Shown piece after piece: positions 1-8,596 of a stretch of DNA of 64,000 nt. The position numbers and the translations under genes were made by a program. This stretch comes from Novimethylophilus kurashikiensis. GTDB lineage: Bacteria > Pseudomonadota > Gammaproteobacteria > Burkholderiales > Methylophilaceae. Within the stretch, counting starts at the first letter, position 1, and each line of letters begins with the position of its first letter. The stretch covers positions 186,001-250,000 of the forward strand of contig NZ_BDOQ01000019.1 of assembly GCF_003112435.1 (NCBI RefSeq), given 5' to 3'. Below the pieces are notes generated by a model. The model did not search any database. It was not told the origin of the DNA and saw only the letters and a list, made by a program, of their open reading frames with translations.

Positions 1-107
<107 letters not shown>

Positions 108-186
108 GTTTGGCTAAGCGTCCGCTGGCAATGGAAATTCCCTCTCACCTTGAGGTAGAGGGTTATGGTGAAGGTTGTCGTTTCAT

Positions 187-211
187 AAAAGCCGAGAAAT
201 CGGCTTTTTTA
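187..211 (+). terminator. Rho-independent terminator after mnmA
   Basis: AAAAGCCGA, loop gaaa, TCGGCTTTTTT: a perfect short stem followed by a T run on the + strand, 80 bases after the mnmA stop. The stem is also A-rich on its left side, so it could act from the other direction. Confidence 0.8.
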
Positions 212-215
212 TTTG

Positions 216-437
216 CCGGGGGTAGCCCGGCGGCTAGTTACTTTCGTTTGCTCGCCCAAACGAAAGTAACCAAAGGAAATGGCACCCCCTGCTGCGGTCC
301 TGCGGACTGCCTTGCGCTGCTCGCCAAGCCGGGCGGCTGCGGAACTCGGGCTTTCAGCCCTCAGACAGTCCTCGCCGACAGCCCCCGGATTGGCTGTGCT
401 GCTCAGCGCGGCAGAAGGGGATTTAGGATATGGTGGC
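216..437. repeat. Betaproteobacterial dispersed repeat with long hairpin
   Basis: The core is a perfect inverted repeat, GTTACTTTCGTTTG (237-250), 6-base loop, CAAACGAAAGTAAC (257-270). It is followed by GGCACCCC and a GC-rich tail with wording such as CTCAGACAGTCCTCGCCGACA. This hairpin-plus-tail layout is familiar from intergenic repeats of Burkholderiales and relatives. Reading frames through it are of low-complexity repeat type and not credible genes. Apart from this repeat and the REP pair at 484-540, I see nothing in the gene-free stretch 108-573. The repeat edges are approximate. Confidence 0.6.
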
Positions 438-483
438 AAGTTCGAGATGAGGACTGGTTGTTGGAACGGCTTGAGCTTGAACT

Positions 484-540
484 GTAGGGCAGGCGGCCTC
501 GCCTGCATTTTTCGATAGCAGATGAGGCCGCCTGCCCTAC
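484..540. repeat. REP-like inverted pair, copy 1
   Basis: GTAGGGCAGGCGGCCTCGCCTGC (split: GTAGGGCAGGCG + GCCTCGCCTGC) at 484-506 faces its near-perfect reverse complement at 518-540. Each arm is itself a small palindrome (GCAGGCG...CGCCTGC). Related copies lie at 962-1027 and 43441-43511. This arrangement is typical of BIME/REP elements mobilised by RAYT transposases; no RAYT gene is in the window. Confidence 0.7.
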
Positions 541-573
541 GAGGAGAGCGGACACTTTGTGTCTTTCCAAGCG

Positions 574-942
574 CTATTTACCCTTCTCCCCAGGGCACGT
601 CATCTTGTCCAACAGCGCGCGGTACATTGCAATACTCTTGAGTTCCTTCTGATCTTCCTGATGTTCGCCCAGGTGGTCGACGACGGCTTTCAGCACTTGG
701 CGTCTGGAGCGTTTTTCAATGTCGCTGCAGATTTGCGGGCTGCCTTCGATTTCCTTTTTGAAGCGGTAGCCTGAGATGTAGCCGTCGATATAGCCCATGC
801 AGAGGCCGAAGGCGAGGTCGTTGCGTTTGGCGGGGTCGGCGGCTTGTTTGCATAGGGCGTATAAGTCCTGCCCGGTTTCGAAGTTGTCGGCTGATGCTAT
901 TTGCGGCAGTAGCAGGGCGAGTAGCCAAATCCAGCGGTTCAT
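574..942 (-). CDS. Secreted Rap1a/Tai-family protein
   Basis: 122 residues from the ATG at 942. An AGGA lies eight bases upstream, so this start is preferred over a TTG two codons earlier. A signal peptide ends near LPQIASA. The mature part carries LYALCKQ, an LCMGYIDGYISGY block and a final MTCP. The spaced cysteines and the GYIxGY motif fit the Rap1a/Tai domain, known from immunity proteins to type VI effectors but also common in free-standing periplasmic proteins. There is no effector gene beside it, so immunity is not implied. It sits between two REP pairs (484-540 and 962-1027), which suggests a small accessory gene. Family placement is moderate; function unknown. Confidence 0.7.
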   Translation of the reverse strand: MNRWIWLLALLLPQIASADNFETGQDLYALCKQAADPAKRNDLAFGLCMGYIDGYISGYRFKKEIEGSPQICSDIEKRSRRQVLKAVVDHLGEHQEDQKELKSIAMYRALLDKMTCPGEKGK

Positions 943-961
943 GCGCAAGGTCCTGTCATTT

Positions 962-1027
962 GTAGCGCAGGCGGCCTCGCCTGCATTTTGGAAATATTAA
1001 ATACTGCAGGCGAGGCCGCCTGCGCTA
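962..1027. repeat. REP-like inverted pair, copy 2
   Basis: Left arm 962-984 (GTAGCGCAGGCGG...GCCTGC) and right arm 1006-1027 are exact reverse complements over 22 bases, separated by an AT-rich 21-base spacer. The pair sits just before the stop codon of the radical SAM gene at 1031 and upstream of the Rap1a-like gene. Confidence 0.75.
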
Positions 1028-1030
1028 AGG

Positions 1031-1870
1031 CTAGGGGCTGACGTTAACCGTTACGCCGAGGGCTCGAATGCGTTCACCGTAAGCCAGCAGCGCATCTTCC
1101 GACAAAGCCGATAAGTGTTCGGCGCCGGGCTGCATGGGTTGTCGGGCGATGCCGTAGAGATGGACGCCTTGGATATCCAACGCCACCGAGCGGATGAGCT
1201 CAAGGTAAGCCATTACTTCCGTCTCGGGCGGCGCTAAACCGTCGATGGCGAACCAGCAGGTTTGCAACCATGTGGGACAGTGGGCAACGCAAGCCAATAG
1301 TCGGCGTTTCGCGCCTTCCACGTTGCCTTCGACTTGATTGATTTCCGCCATGCCGGTTGCGGTGGCACGATCCACCTTGAACCATACCTCGCCGTTCATG
1401 GTCGCCAAGCGGCCGATAGCTTCCAGTACCGATTCGCGGTGCATGAGGCTGCCGTTGGTGATCAGGCGCACTTTCAGCTTTCCCAATAAACCCAGGTCTT
1501 GCAGCACGCGCTGTACTGTTTCAATGACGGCTGGGAACTCCTCGGCGCTGGTGGGCTCTCCGTTGCCGGAAAAAGCGATGTCTTGCAGTTGGCGCATGCC
1601 TCCAGGCACATGTCGATCCAGCCAGTCTCCATGCAGCACCTGGCCGAGAAACTCGCGGAGTTCCGCTTCTAGCTGGGCGATGTCGATCTTCGGCGCAGCA
1701 CCGCGGACGAGGTTGGGCACCTGGCAGTAGATGCAGGCCCAATTGCAGGCGTTGTTCGGGTTGAGGTTAATGCCGACCGATACGCCGCCAGCGCGGCGTG
1801 ATACCACGGGATACACGTAGGTGTAGCCGGCAACGTCGCGGCGGTGGTCGGTGGGGGTTAGCACGGTCAT
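1031..1870 (-). CDS. Radical SAM protein
   Basis: 279 residues. A CxxxCxxC cluster-binding motif (ACNWACIYCQ) lies near residue 45, followed by an AFSGNGEPTSAEEFP stretch that matches the glycine-rich GNGEPT motif of SAM binding. The arrangement, size and YVYPVVSRRAGGVSVGINLNP opening resemble the COG0731-like radical SAM proteins related to wyosine synthases, which are widespread in bacteria with unknown substrate. It has no obvious operon partner: 61 bases separate it from the sensor kinase upstream, on the same strand. No C-terminal extension or extra cluster is evident. The enzyme class is certain; the reaction is unknown. Confidence 0.85.
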   Translation of the reverse strand: MTVLTPTDHRRDVAGYTYVYPVVSRRAGGVSVGINLNPNNACNWACIYCQVPNLVRGAAPKIDIAQLEAELREFLGQVLHGDWLDRHVPGGMRQLQDIAFSGNGEPTSAEEFPAVIETVQRVLQDLGLLGKLKVRLITNGSLMHRESVLEAIGRLATMNGEVWFKVDRATATGMAEINQVEGNVEGAKRRLLACVAHCPTWLQTCWFAIDGLAPPETEVMAYLELIRSVALDIQGVHLYGIARQPMQPGAEHLSALSEDALLAYGERIRALGVTVNVSP

Positions 1871-1931
1871 GGCGTGGATTTTAAACGTCTAGCCGCAACT
1901 CCGCTGCTTAAAAGCGTGCGGCAGGTTCGGT

Positions 1932-3260
1932 CTAAAGGGGGAAAACGACGCGGACGATCAATCCAGAGCCGGAGGAGGGTAATGATAGCGTCAGCTCAGC
2001 ATGGTGTAGTTCTGCGATCCTGCGCACGATGGAAAGGCCAAGCCCGCTGCCTTCGGCGGCATTACCGGTCACGCGGTAGAAACGCTCCAACACTCTTGAA
2101 CGCTCGGCTTCGGGAATACCGGGACCTGTGTCGCGAACCTCGAGCGTGGGGTGAGGATGGTCGATTAAGGCGACGATGACTTGCCCGCCCTCCGGGGTGT
2201 AGCGAATGGCGTTGTCGAGCAGGTTGCGCAGCAGGACGGAGAGTTGCGCGGCGTTGCCCTGGATGATGCAGGGCGCGTCGTTTTCCAGCGCCAGTTCGAT
2301 ATGGCGAGCCTGCGCCATGGGGGCGATATCGGCCAGGCTGGACGCAGCCAGGGTATGCAGGTTAACCGGTACATGTTCTGTGGCGGCAGCGTCCGGATCG
2401 ACCCGTGCCAGGGTGAGCAGTTGCTCCACCAGATGCGTGGCGCGGTCTACGCCATGAATGACGTTTTTAAGCGCGTTGGTGCGCGCTTCATCTTCTGCGG
2501 CTCGCAAGGCGACCTGAGCCTGAATTTTTAACGCGGCGAGAGGCGTCCGCAGTTCGTGCGCAGCATCCGCGGTAAAGCGGCGTTCGGTTTCAAACGCGCG
2601 TTCCAGGCGGCTGAACAGATCGTTCAAGGCAGCGGCCAGCGGAGCGACTTCGTCCGGTACGCCTTGCATAGAGAGCGGGTCGAGCCTATCGACTTCGCGG
2701 CGTGCCACTTCGGCTTTCAGGCGGCGCAGCGGCAGTAGCCCGCCACTGACTGCCGCCCAGATCGCCAGCGCCAACAAAGGAAGCGCCGCCAGACTGGGCA
2801 GGAACATGCGAAGCGCGATATGCCGGGCCAGTGCTTCACGGGCATTCATGGGTTCTCCGGCTTGAATGACCAATGTTTGGTCCGGGTCACGGTAAGTGAA
2901 GACTCGCCATGTCTCGCCTCCAATAGGTACGTTGCTGTAGCCGGGCATGGGAGCGGCCATGGCATTCAATGGGGCGATGGGCGAGCGGAGTAGCAGGTGA
3001 TTGCCCTCCCAAATCTGGAAGGCGATTTTTTGTTCGTATTCATGCAGGGGCGGGGCTTCGTCGCTGCCTTGCTCGAGGCGTTCGTACAACTCGTGACCGG
3101 CGGTGCCGATCAGGATTTGCGCCGATTGCGCGAGCTGGGCGTCGAACAGTTTATCGACCTCGGCACGCGCCTCGATATGACTCAACCAGGCGGCAAAGCC
3201 CCAGGCGAGGCTGAGCGCCACGCAAAGCATGAGCATGAGGCGAAGGCGGAGGGAATTCAT
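1932..3260 (-). CDS. Two-component sensor histidine kinase, QseC/PmrB-like
   Basis: 442 residues. Membrane segments lie near 8-27 and 150-172 and flank a roughly 120-residue periplasmic sensor region. A HAMP-like linker follows, then the HisKA box ADAAHELRTPL with phospho-acceptor His235, the N box LLRNLLDNAIRYTP, DTGPGIPEAE and GSGLGLSIV. All kinase motifs look intact. Its ATG overlaps the response-regulator stop (ATGA), so the two are translationally coupled. It is the last gene of the operon starting with cytochrome b at 5485. SHP/DHC cytochrome clusters with a neighbouring QseBC-type pair are known in other proteobacteria. The signal sensed cannot be read from the sequence. Confidence 0.92.
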   Translation of the reverse strand: MNSLRLRLMLMLCVALSLAWGFAAWLSHIEARAEVDKLFDAQLAQSAQILIGTAGHELYERLEQGSDEAPPLHEYEQKIAFQIWEGNHLLLRSPIAPLNAMAAPMPGYSNVPIGGETWRVFTYRDPDQTLVIQAGEPMNAREALARHIALRMFLPSLAALPLLALAIWAAVSGGLLPLRRLKAEVARREVDRLDPLSMQGVPDEVAPLAAALNDLFSRLERAFETERRFTADAAHELRTPLAALKIQAQVALRAAEDEARTNALKNVIHGVDRATHLVEQLLTLARVDPDAAATEHVPVNLHTLAASSLADIAPMAQARHIELALENDAPCIIQGNAAQLSVLLRNLLDNAIRYTPEGGQVIVALIDHPHPTLEVRDTGPGIPEAERSRVLERFYRVTGNAAEGSGLGLSIVRRIAELHHAELTLSLPSSGSGLIVRVVFPL

Positions 3261-3913
3261 TTATCGATGACGTAGCCGATGCCGCGCAGAGTGCGGATGA
3301 GTTCGGTGCCGAGCTTTTTGCGCAGATGGTGAATATGCACTTCCACCGAATTGCTCTCCACTTCCTCGCCCCAGCCGTAGAGTCGCTGTTCCAGCTGCTC
3401 GCGGGATTGCACGTGGCCACTGTGTAACAGCAGCTCATGCAATAAGGCGAATTCGCGCGAGGAAAGCTCGACCGGTTGGCCGGCCTTGCTGACCTTGTGG
3501 GCGGCAGGGTCGAGTTCGACGTCGCCGTGGCGCAATACAGGCGTGGCTTGTCCGCCGCTACGCCGCAGCAAGGCACGCAGGCGGGCGGTGAGTTCGTCCA
3601 GGTCGAAGGGTTTGATGAGGTAATCGTCGGCGCCGGCATCGAGACCGCTTACACGGTCGGCGACCGTATCCCGCGCAGTGAGGATCAGCACCGGCAGCTG
3701 GCGACCGCTGGTGCGCAGCCATTTCAACACGTCGAGTCCGGAAACCTTGGGCAGGCCGAGGTCGAGCACGACCAGGCAATATTCCTCGGTTTCCAGGGCC
3801 AGCCGCGCGGCATGGCCGTCGGTAACCCAGTCCACGGCAAAGCCGGTCTCTTTCAGACCAGCCTTGATGCCGTCGCCCAGCAGGGCGTCATCTTCGACAA
3901 GCAGGATGCGCAT
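3257..3913 (-). CDS. OmpR-family response regulator, QseB/PmrA-like
   Basis: 218 residues. The receiver domain (1-115) has the acidic pocket VEDD, phospho-acceptor Asp51 in VVLDLGLP, and the lysine in YLIKPFD. The C-terminal winged helix (125-218) includes ELSSREFALLHELL and VEVHIHHLRKKLG. It starts nine bases after the diheme cytochrome gene and overlaps the kinase start by four bases. A box of the type bound by PmrA/QseB regulators lies upstream of the operon at 5531-5547, so autoregulation of the cytochrome genes is the simplest inference. Confidence 0.95.
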   Translation of the reverse strand: MRILLVEDDALLGDGIKAGLKETGFAVDWVTDGHAARLALETEEYCLVVLDLGLPKVSGLDVLKWLRTSGRQLPVLILTARDTVADRVSGLDAGADDYLIKPFDLDELTARLRALLRRSGGQATPVLRHGDVELDPAAHKVSKAGQPVELSSREFALLHELLLHSGHVQSREQLEQRLYGWGEEVESNSVEVHIHHLRKKLGTELIRTLRGIGYVIDK

Positions 3914-3922
3914 GGCCGAATC

Positions 3923-4438
3923 TTAACGCGGAATGTGGATTTGCGATTCCGAAAAGTCACCTTTCTCGGCGTTTTTGTGACAGGCCGCGCAGTTGGAGGC
4001 GCTACCTACACTCTTGCGCTTGAAGGTCGAAGGCGACACTTCGTCGTGACGTGCCTGGAAATAGCGCGTTTCCGTAATGCGCAACGGTGCGGTATCGGCC
4101 GGGATTGACTGAGCGATGCGGTGCGAGCGGCGGTTGTCCTGCTTGTCGGCGCTGTTGGCGACGAGGAAGTGCAGGATATCGTCGCGCGTCGGCGCGTCCA
4201 GCGCCGCATTTTCGCCGAAATGCTTGTCCAGCCCGTTCATCAGGCTGCGCCACGAGCGCTCGGGCAATAGTCCAGGGTGGTACAGCATATGGCAGCTCGA
4301 GCATTCGGCCTTCCAGGCAGCGTTGTTCACGGCTGGCATTTGACGGCTACCGCCTTCTTCGATGCCGCCGCTGGCAAGCAGAGCACCGGCAGCGGTTATG
4401 CCGGTGGTCAGGATTAGTAATTGCATCCATTTTTTCAT
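3923..4438 (-). CDS. Diheme cytochrome c (DHC type)
   Basis: 171 residues with an N-terminal signal or anchor segment (residues 3-22). Two haem motifs are present, CSSCH near residue 47 and CAACH near 152, with HPGLLPERSW and DDILHFLVANSADK between them. This pattern is that of DHC, the diheme cytochrome that accompanies sphaeroides haem protein (SHP). DHC is taken to pass electrons between the membrane cytochrome b and SHP in the periplasm. GGGAG seven bases before the ATG supports the start. It lies eleven bases after the SHP-like gene in the same operon. Confidence 0.88.
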   Translation of the reverse strand: MKKWMQLLILTTGITAAGALLASGGIEEGGSRQMPAVNNAAWKAECSSCHMLYHPGLLPERSWRSLMNGLDKHFGENAALDAPTRDDILHFLVANSADKQDNRRSHRIAQSIPADTAPLRITETRYFQARHDEVSPSTFKRKSVGSASNCAACHKNAEKGDFSESQIHIPR

Positions 4439-4449
4439 GATTCGGCTCC

Positions 4450-4854
4450 CTATTTAACGTTGACCAAAAAGCGAATGAAATCGCCCTTTTCTTGCGCGGT
4501 ACAGGCACGCTCCAGTACGTCCTTGCAGTTGCGGCCGAACCATTTCTCGACTTTGTTGATATCGGTGAAGCGCTGCGGGTTGACGATGGGCGCTAGCGGC
4601 TCGATCACCTTGTTGGCGCGGGTTTTCCCCTGCTGGCGCGGGTCCGGCGTATGGCAAGTGGCGCAGCTGGTTTGTCGGCCGTTGCTCGCGTGTTCGGTCT
4701 TGAAAAAAGCGGCGCCGCGCTCTGCCGAAAAACCGGTAAACGCCGGATTCTCCTGTTTGGCCTGGGCGGCATAGCCGTCAAGCAACTCCTGTGGCGTCGC
4801 TGCTTGAACAGCCAGGCTGAAGAGGCAGCTTGTAATGGCGATGAGCTTACGCAT
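4450..4854 (-). CDS. SHP-like cytochrome c (DUF1924)
   Basis: 134 residues with a signal peptide ending near LAVQAA. A single haem site CATCH is followed by TPDPRQQGKTRANKVIEP. Two further cysteines, in the NCKDVLERACT stretch, match the disulfide region of SHP. SHP is a high-spin monohaem cytochrome that binds oxygen or NO through an unusual asparagine ligand; the family is DUF1924. Its start overlaps the cytochrome b stop by eight bases, and it is followed by DHC. The physiological electron acceptor of SHP is not established, and nothing here settles it. Confidence 0.85.
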   Translation of the reverse strand: MRKLIAITSCLFSLAVQAATPQELLDGYAAQAKQENPAFTGFSAERGAAFFKTEHASNGRQTSCATCHTPDPRQQGKTRANKVIEPLAPIVNPQRFTDINKVEKWFGRNCKDVLERACTAQEKGDFIRFLVNVK

Positions 4855-5485
4855 GGTGTTCTCCTTGGCTTTGGGAATGTTGCGTTGCCTGGTACTGGTA
4901 ACCGCTCACCATGGCCTGGGCGAGGGGTGCACGGTCGTGCTTTTCGTGCCAGATCAACGCCCCGAGGTGCACGACGACGAAGGCGATGAGCAAGTTGTAG
5001 ATTAATTCGTGGGGTTCTTCGAAAATATCCTTCAGCCAGGGCATGTCGCCTACCCAGGCATCGAGCGGCCCCATGCTGTGCCCCACGGCGGCAAGTCCAA
5101 GTCCGGTCGCGGCCATGACAACGAGCAGGAGGTAGACCGCAAGGTAGGCGCCGCTTGCGAGCGGGTGATGACCGAAGCGGTGCTTGGTTTCCAGACTGCG
5201 TGTGCGAAAAACTTGCAGCCAGGCTTGCGGATGCCAGAAGTCGGTAAAGCGAGCGTGCTTCGGCCCGATGATCCCCCACAGAATCCGTGCCGCGATGCCG
5301 GTGACCAAGGCGTAGCCCAGGTAGATATGCAGGGTCCACAGCGTTTTTTCGCCTGGACCTTTTTCGAACAGTTCGGACAGCCAGACGGTGGCCATCAGAA
5401 ACAGGATGGCGAGGCCGTTCCAGGCGTGAATGACCCGCAGGATGGGGTCGTAAACCTTGAGCCTGCGATAGGTGAGGGTTTGCAT
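4847..5485 (-). CDS. Cytochrome b561-family membrane protein
   Basis: 212 residues from the ATG at 5485, preceded by GGAG at six bases; an in-frame TTG 21 bases earlier is less likely. Four membrane segments are visible, with histidines in VIHAWNGLA, LHIYLGYAL and FVVVHLGALIWHEKHD that fit bis-haem ligation. It resembles the short cytochrome b of the Ni-hydrogenase/SHP type and probably takes electrons from the quinone pool to DHC and SHP. It is the first gene of the five-gene operon running down to 1932. Immediately upstream is the PmrA-type box at 5531-5547. Confidence 0.88.
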   Translation of the reverse strand: MQTLTYRRLKVYDPILRVIHAWNGLAILFLMATVWLSELFEKGPGEKTLWTLHIYLGYALVTGIAARILWGIIGPKHARFTDFWHPQAWLQVFRTRSLETKHRFGHHPLASGAYLAVYLLLVVMAATGLGLAAVGHSMGPLDAWVGDMPWLKDIFEEPHELIYNLLIAFVVVHLGALIWHEKHDRAPLAQAMVSGYQYQATQHSQSQGEHHA

Positions 5486-5530
5486 GATCGTCTCCGGTTG
5501 TTGCAATGGAGCGAACTTTAGACCCGAATT

Positions 5531-5547
5531 CTTAAATCACCCTTAAG
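5531..5547 (-). promoter_or_regulatory. PmrA/QseB-type box upstream of the cytochrome operon
   Basis: On the coding strand the site reads CTTAAG-GGTGA-TTTAAG, an exact fit to the direct-repeat consensus YTTAAK-N5-YTTAAK of PmrA-family regulators. It lies 46 bases before the cytochrome b ATG, whose operon encodes just such a regulator. Binding itself is inferred. Confidence 0.65.
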
Positions 5548-5573
5548 CCCTAAGGATTTTCCGGGGGATGCTT

Positions 5574-7724
5574 CTAGCGATGCATTTCTCGCGAGGGCAT
5601 GCTGATATGGAAGCCTTGTGCGTAATTGATGCCCATGTGCTTTAGCGCATCGTAGATATCCTGGTTTTCCACGAATTCGGCCACGGTTTGGATGCCGATG
5701 TCCTGGCACAGCTTGGACAGGTTGTGCACGAGGGCATAGTCGATCTTGGAATGGAGAATGTTCCGGACGAAAGTGCCGTCGATTTTAACGTACTCGAACC
5801 GCAGCTCCCGCAAATAGTGGAAGGAGTTGTAGCCGCTGCCGAAATCGTCCAGGGCGAAGGCGAACCCTTTTTCGCGCAGGTTGCTGAGGAATTTGCGCAT
5901 GTTGGTCATGTCGCCGATGGCGTCGCGTTCGAGGATTTCGAACACGATGCATTCAGGGGGTATTTGCAATTCAGCGCAAAGCTGCTCGGCGTAGCCCAAC
6001 ACGCCCCGTCCCTGGATTTCCTGGGCGGAAAGGTTGATGAACAGCTTGGCTGGACTAACCCCGTGCTGCATGCGCTGGTGCTTGGCCGTCAAGGCGGCAT
6101 TGATCATGGTGCGGTCGAGTTCGCGGCCCAGGCCGTACTTCTCGATGGCTTCGATGAATGCCCCGGCCGAGATAATGTCACCATTGGGCTCACGCAGGCG
6201 AGCCAGGGTTTCAAAGGCGAAGATGTCCCCGCTGCTGCAATCCACGATGGGGTGGTAGAAGGGGACGATGCGATTTTGTTGCAAGGCTTCGCGCAGTTTT
6301 TCGGCGTAGTCCCGTGTCGCCCGACTGACTTGTACGTGGTCGCCCAGTTTTTCCAGCGCGCTGCTGGTGTTCTTACCCAATTCCTTGGCACGATACAGCG
6401 CGAGATCGACCCCGGCCAGCAGATCCGAATCGTTCTCTGCGTCGTGCGGGAAGGTAACGATGCCGACCGACATGGTGATGTGGAAGCGTCGGCCGTCCGT
6501 TGCGCTGAAGGAAACTTTGCGCAGGGCTTCGCGGAGTGCCTCGGCCACCTTGGCGGCGCCTTCCCGTCCGGTTTCCATGAGAATGATCGCGAACTCGTCG
6601 CCGCCGATACGGGTGACGAGATCGCCCATGCGGACATGTTCCCGCAATACCTCGGCGACGCCGCGCAATGCTTCGTCGCCCGTGGGATGGCCGTAGGAGT
6701 CGTTGACGTCCTTGAAATCGTCGAGGTCGATCAGGAGCAGCGAAAACTCGTGTCCATGACGCGCCGAACGGCCAATTTCGTATTCCAGCATGGCATTGAA
6801 ATGGCGCCGGTTGTAGAGGCCGGTCAACGGGTCGTGCGCCGAGTAATACTCCAGTTCGCTCAAGGTGCGCGAAAGCGCCTTGCTCGACCCCACCACCATG
6901 ACCATGACGGCGAGGATGGAGCGCACGATGCTTTCTTCCTGGACGCTCAGTTTGCCGCTCGAGACATAAGCCACGCCTAACAGCCCGGCCAGCTTGGGTG
7001 TGTGATCGGGCACGGTGACGGTAATCATGCGGATATCGTTGATATCCACTTGGGGGCCGTCGTGCTTGACGATGAACTCCTCGATATCCAGCGGCGCATC
7101 GTCCGGCAAGTTGAGGTTGGCCAGCATGCGGGCGCTTAGCATGTGGCGGGCTTGCTGCTTGACCTCTTCGGAGTAGTTGCCGAGGTAATACATGAACAGC
7201 GAGAGCGTGTGCTCCTCGGCAAAGGCGATGAAAAAGAAATTGAACGGGAAAATGGCATGGAATTCGGCGAGGATGTCCTGCACGAACTCTTTCCACTGCG
7301 AAATATGCTCGTGCGACAGGATGATCTTTTCCAGCACTTTGCTCTGTCGCTCGAGCAGGTCTTTTTCCACCAGCGTCGCGGCGAGATCGGTCAGGGTCTC
7401 GTTGAACTCGCCCATCATGGCCTGTACATGGTTGCCGTCGTTGATCCATTGGCGCTGCCGCTCGTTGATCAATAAATCCATCGTATCGTTGAGACGAGTA
7501 CACATTTCCATCGTGTGATGGATGCGGTCCGCCAACGCCTGGGAGTCGGCCAGGGCCATAGTGCTCTCAAGCTCGGCGACGATTTCCTGATGCGTTTCCC
7601 TGACCAGATGACTCAGGCTGTTGGCGAAAGTCTTGGTTCGGGTTTTGCTCTCGAGTAGAGCCGCCATGCGATTGATGACTCGCAGGCGGGCTTGTTCAAG
7701 GTGATGTGGCAACGAAAGAGTCAT
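5574..7724 (-). CDS. Diguanylate cyclase/phosphodiesterase (GGDEF-EAL)
   Basis: 716 residues from the ATG at 7724, which overlaps the upstream stop as ATGA. Residues 1-320 are an uncharacterised, mostly helical region with a GAF-like part. The GGDEF domain follows with an intact RIGGDEFAII near 373, and an RMGD inhibitory site lies five residues before it. The EAL domain begins near 500 with ETL in place of EAL. It keeps NLSAQE, the glutamate in VFEILERDA, DDFGSGYNSF, KIDG and AEFVENQ. Both activities look chemically possible, so the net direction of c-di-GMP turnover cannot be read off. Co-translation with the ODP protein suggests oxygen or redox control. Confidence 0.92.
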   Translation of the reverse strand: MTLSLPHHLEQARLRVINRMAALLESKTRTKTFANSLSHLVRETHQEIVAELESTMALADSQALADRIHHTMEMCTRLNDTMDLLINERQRQWINDGNHVQAMMGEFNETLTDLAATLVEKDLLERQSKVLEKIILSHEHISQWKEFVQDILAEFHAIFPFNFFFIAFAEEHTLSLFMYYLGNYSEEVKQQARHMLSARMLANLNLPDDAPLDIEEFIVKHDGPQVDINDIRMITVTVPDHTPKLAGLLGVAYVSSGKLSVQEESIVRSILAVMVMVVGSSKALSRTLSELEYYSAHDPLTGLYNRRHFNAMLEYEIGRSARHGHEFSLLLIDLDDFKDVNDSYGHPTGDEALRGVAEVLREHVRMGDLVTRIGGDEFAIILMETGREGAAKVAEALREALRKVSFSATDGRRFHITMSVGIVTFPHDAENDSDLLAGVDLALYRAKELGKNTSSALEKLGDHVQVSRATRDYAEKLREALQQNRIVPFYHPIVDCSSGDIFAFETLARLREPNGDIISAGAFIEAIEKYGLGRELDRTMINAALTAKHQRMQHGVSPAKLFINLSAQEIQGRGVLGYAEQLCAELQIPPECIVFEILERDAIGDMTNMRKFLSNLREKGFAFALDDFGSGYNSFHYLRELRFEYVKIDGTFVRNILHSKIDYALVHNLSKLCQDIGIQTVAEFVENQDIYDALKHMGINYAQGFHISMPSREMHR

Positions 7725-8488
7725 AGGTTTTGAAAGCGGCCTCCGCTTTGCATGAGGTCGATCCCGCATTGCAAGTCGCGCAGCCAGGCGAGGAAGTCAT
7801 GGACTGCTGCGCCGCGATAGATGGGGCCATGCTGTGGGGCGATCATGTCGATATCGAGGTCGGCGATAGTATCCAGCCAGCATCGGATGGCTTTGTTCGA
7901 ACACATGTAGCGCCGATGAAAGCCTTCGATGTAGGGCAGGTGGGCAGCAAAATCGTCGACGAAAACTTCATCCTGGTCGTTCGGCAACATGGCCGCGCCG
8001 ATATCGCCGCTGAAGAGAATTCTGGATACAGGGTCGTAGATGTTGATTTGGCCTTCGGAATGAAGAAAGTGGGCCGGCACGATTTGCAAGTTGAGTCCCG
8101 CCGTGGTCTCAAGGCGCATGCCTTGATCCGGCACGCCGACGAAACGCTGCATGTCGGTCAAGCCATAGTGCGGCAAGAAGCGCAACCAGATGCGCGAAAC
8201 GTAAACCGGGCATTTGCAAAGCTCCAGCCATGTCGCGAGACCGCCAACGATGTCCGGGTCCTGATGCGAGAGAAATATCCCGCGAATTTGCCCTGGGGTA
8301 ATGTAGCGCAGCATTTCCGCCAGTACGCGAGGCATTACGCCGAAGCCGCCTGGATCCATCAGAAATCCGTTTCCCTCGTGGATGATGAGAAACTGGTTGG
8401 AGCGCACACCGTCTTCCTCTCCCGGCTCGCTCTCGTTCAGCAGAATGAACTTGTGATTTTCGGTGTCGAATATTTTTTGGTTGCGCAT
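7721..8488 (-). CDS. ODP-type diiron metallo-beta-lactamase-fold protein
   Basis: 255 residues. The metal ligands of the flavodiiron-type lactamase fold are in order: SHQDPD near residue 95 (HxDxD-like, in place of HxHxDH), PAHFLHSEGQ, FSGDIGA and QHGPIY. No flavodoxin or rubredoxin domain follows. This matches the ODP (oxygen-binding diiron protein) family, known as an oxygen sensor in chemotaxis. Here it overlaps the start of a GGDEF/EAL protein by four bases, so the natural hypothesis is an oxygen-sensing input to c-di-GMP. A hydrolase role is unlikely given the ligand set. Confidence 0.8.
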   Translation of the reverse strand: MRNQKIFDTENHKFILLNESEPGEEDGVRSNQFLIIHEGNGFLMDPGGFGVMPRVLAEMLRYITPGQIRGIFLSHQDPDIVGGLATWLELCKCPVYVSRIWLRFLPHYGLTDMQRFVGVPDQGMRLETTAGLNLQIVPAHFLHSEGQINIYDPVSRILFSGDIGAAMLPNDQDEVFVDDFAAHLPYIEGFHRRYMCSNKAIRCWLDTIADLDIDMIAPQHGPIYRGAAVHDFLAWLRDLQCGIDLMQSGGRFQNL

Positions 8489-8596
8489 GACTTCACCTTA
8501 AGGTTGTTTTTGTTGATTTTAATCTAGATAAAGGGACATTTAAGTATTAATTTTAGGCGCGATCCGATGTGCTTTACGACGGGTATGCCACTTACA

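Noticed and set aside
5688-6980. 430-codon open frame on the + strand opposite the GGDEF/EAL gene
   Set aside because: It mirrors the codon pattern of a clear minus-strand gene and has no family motif or start signals.
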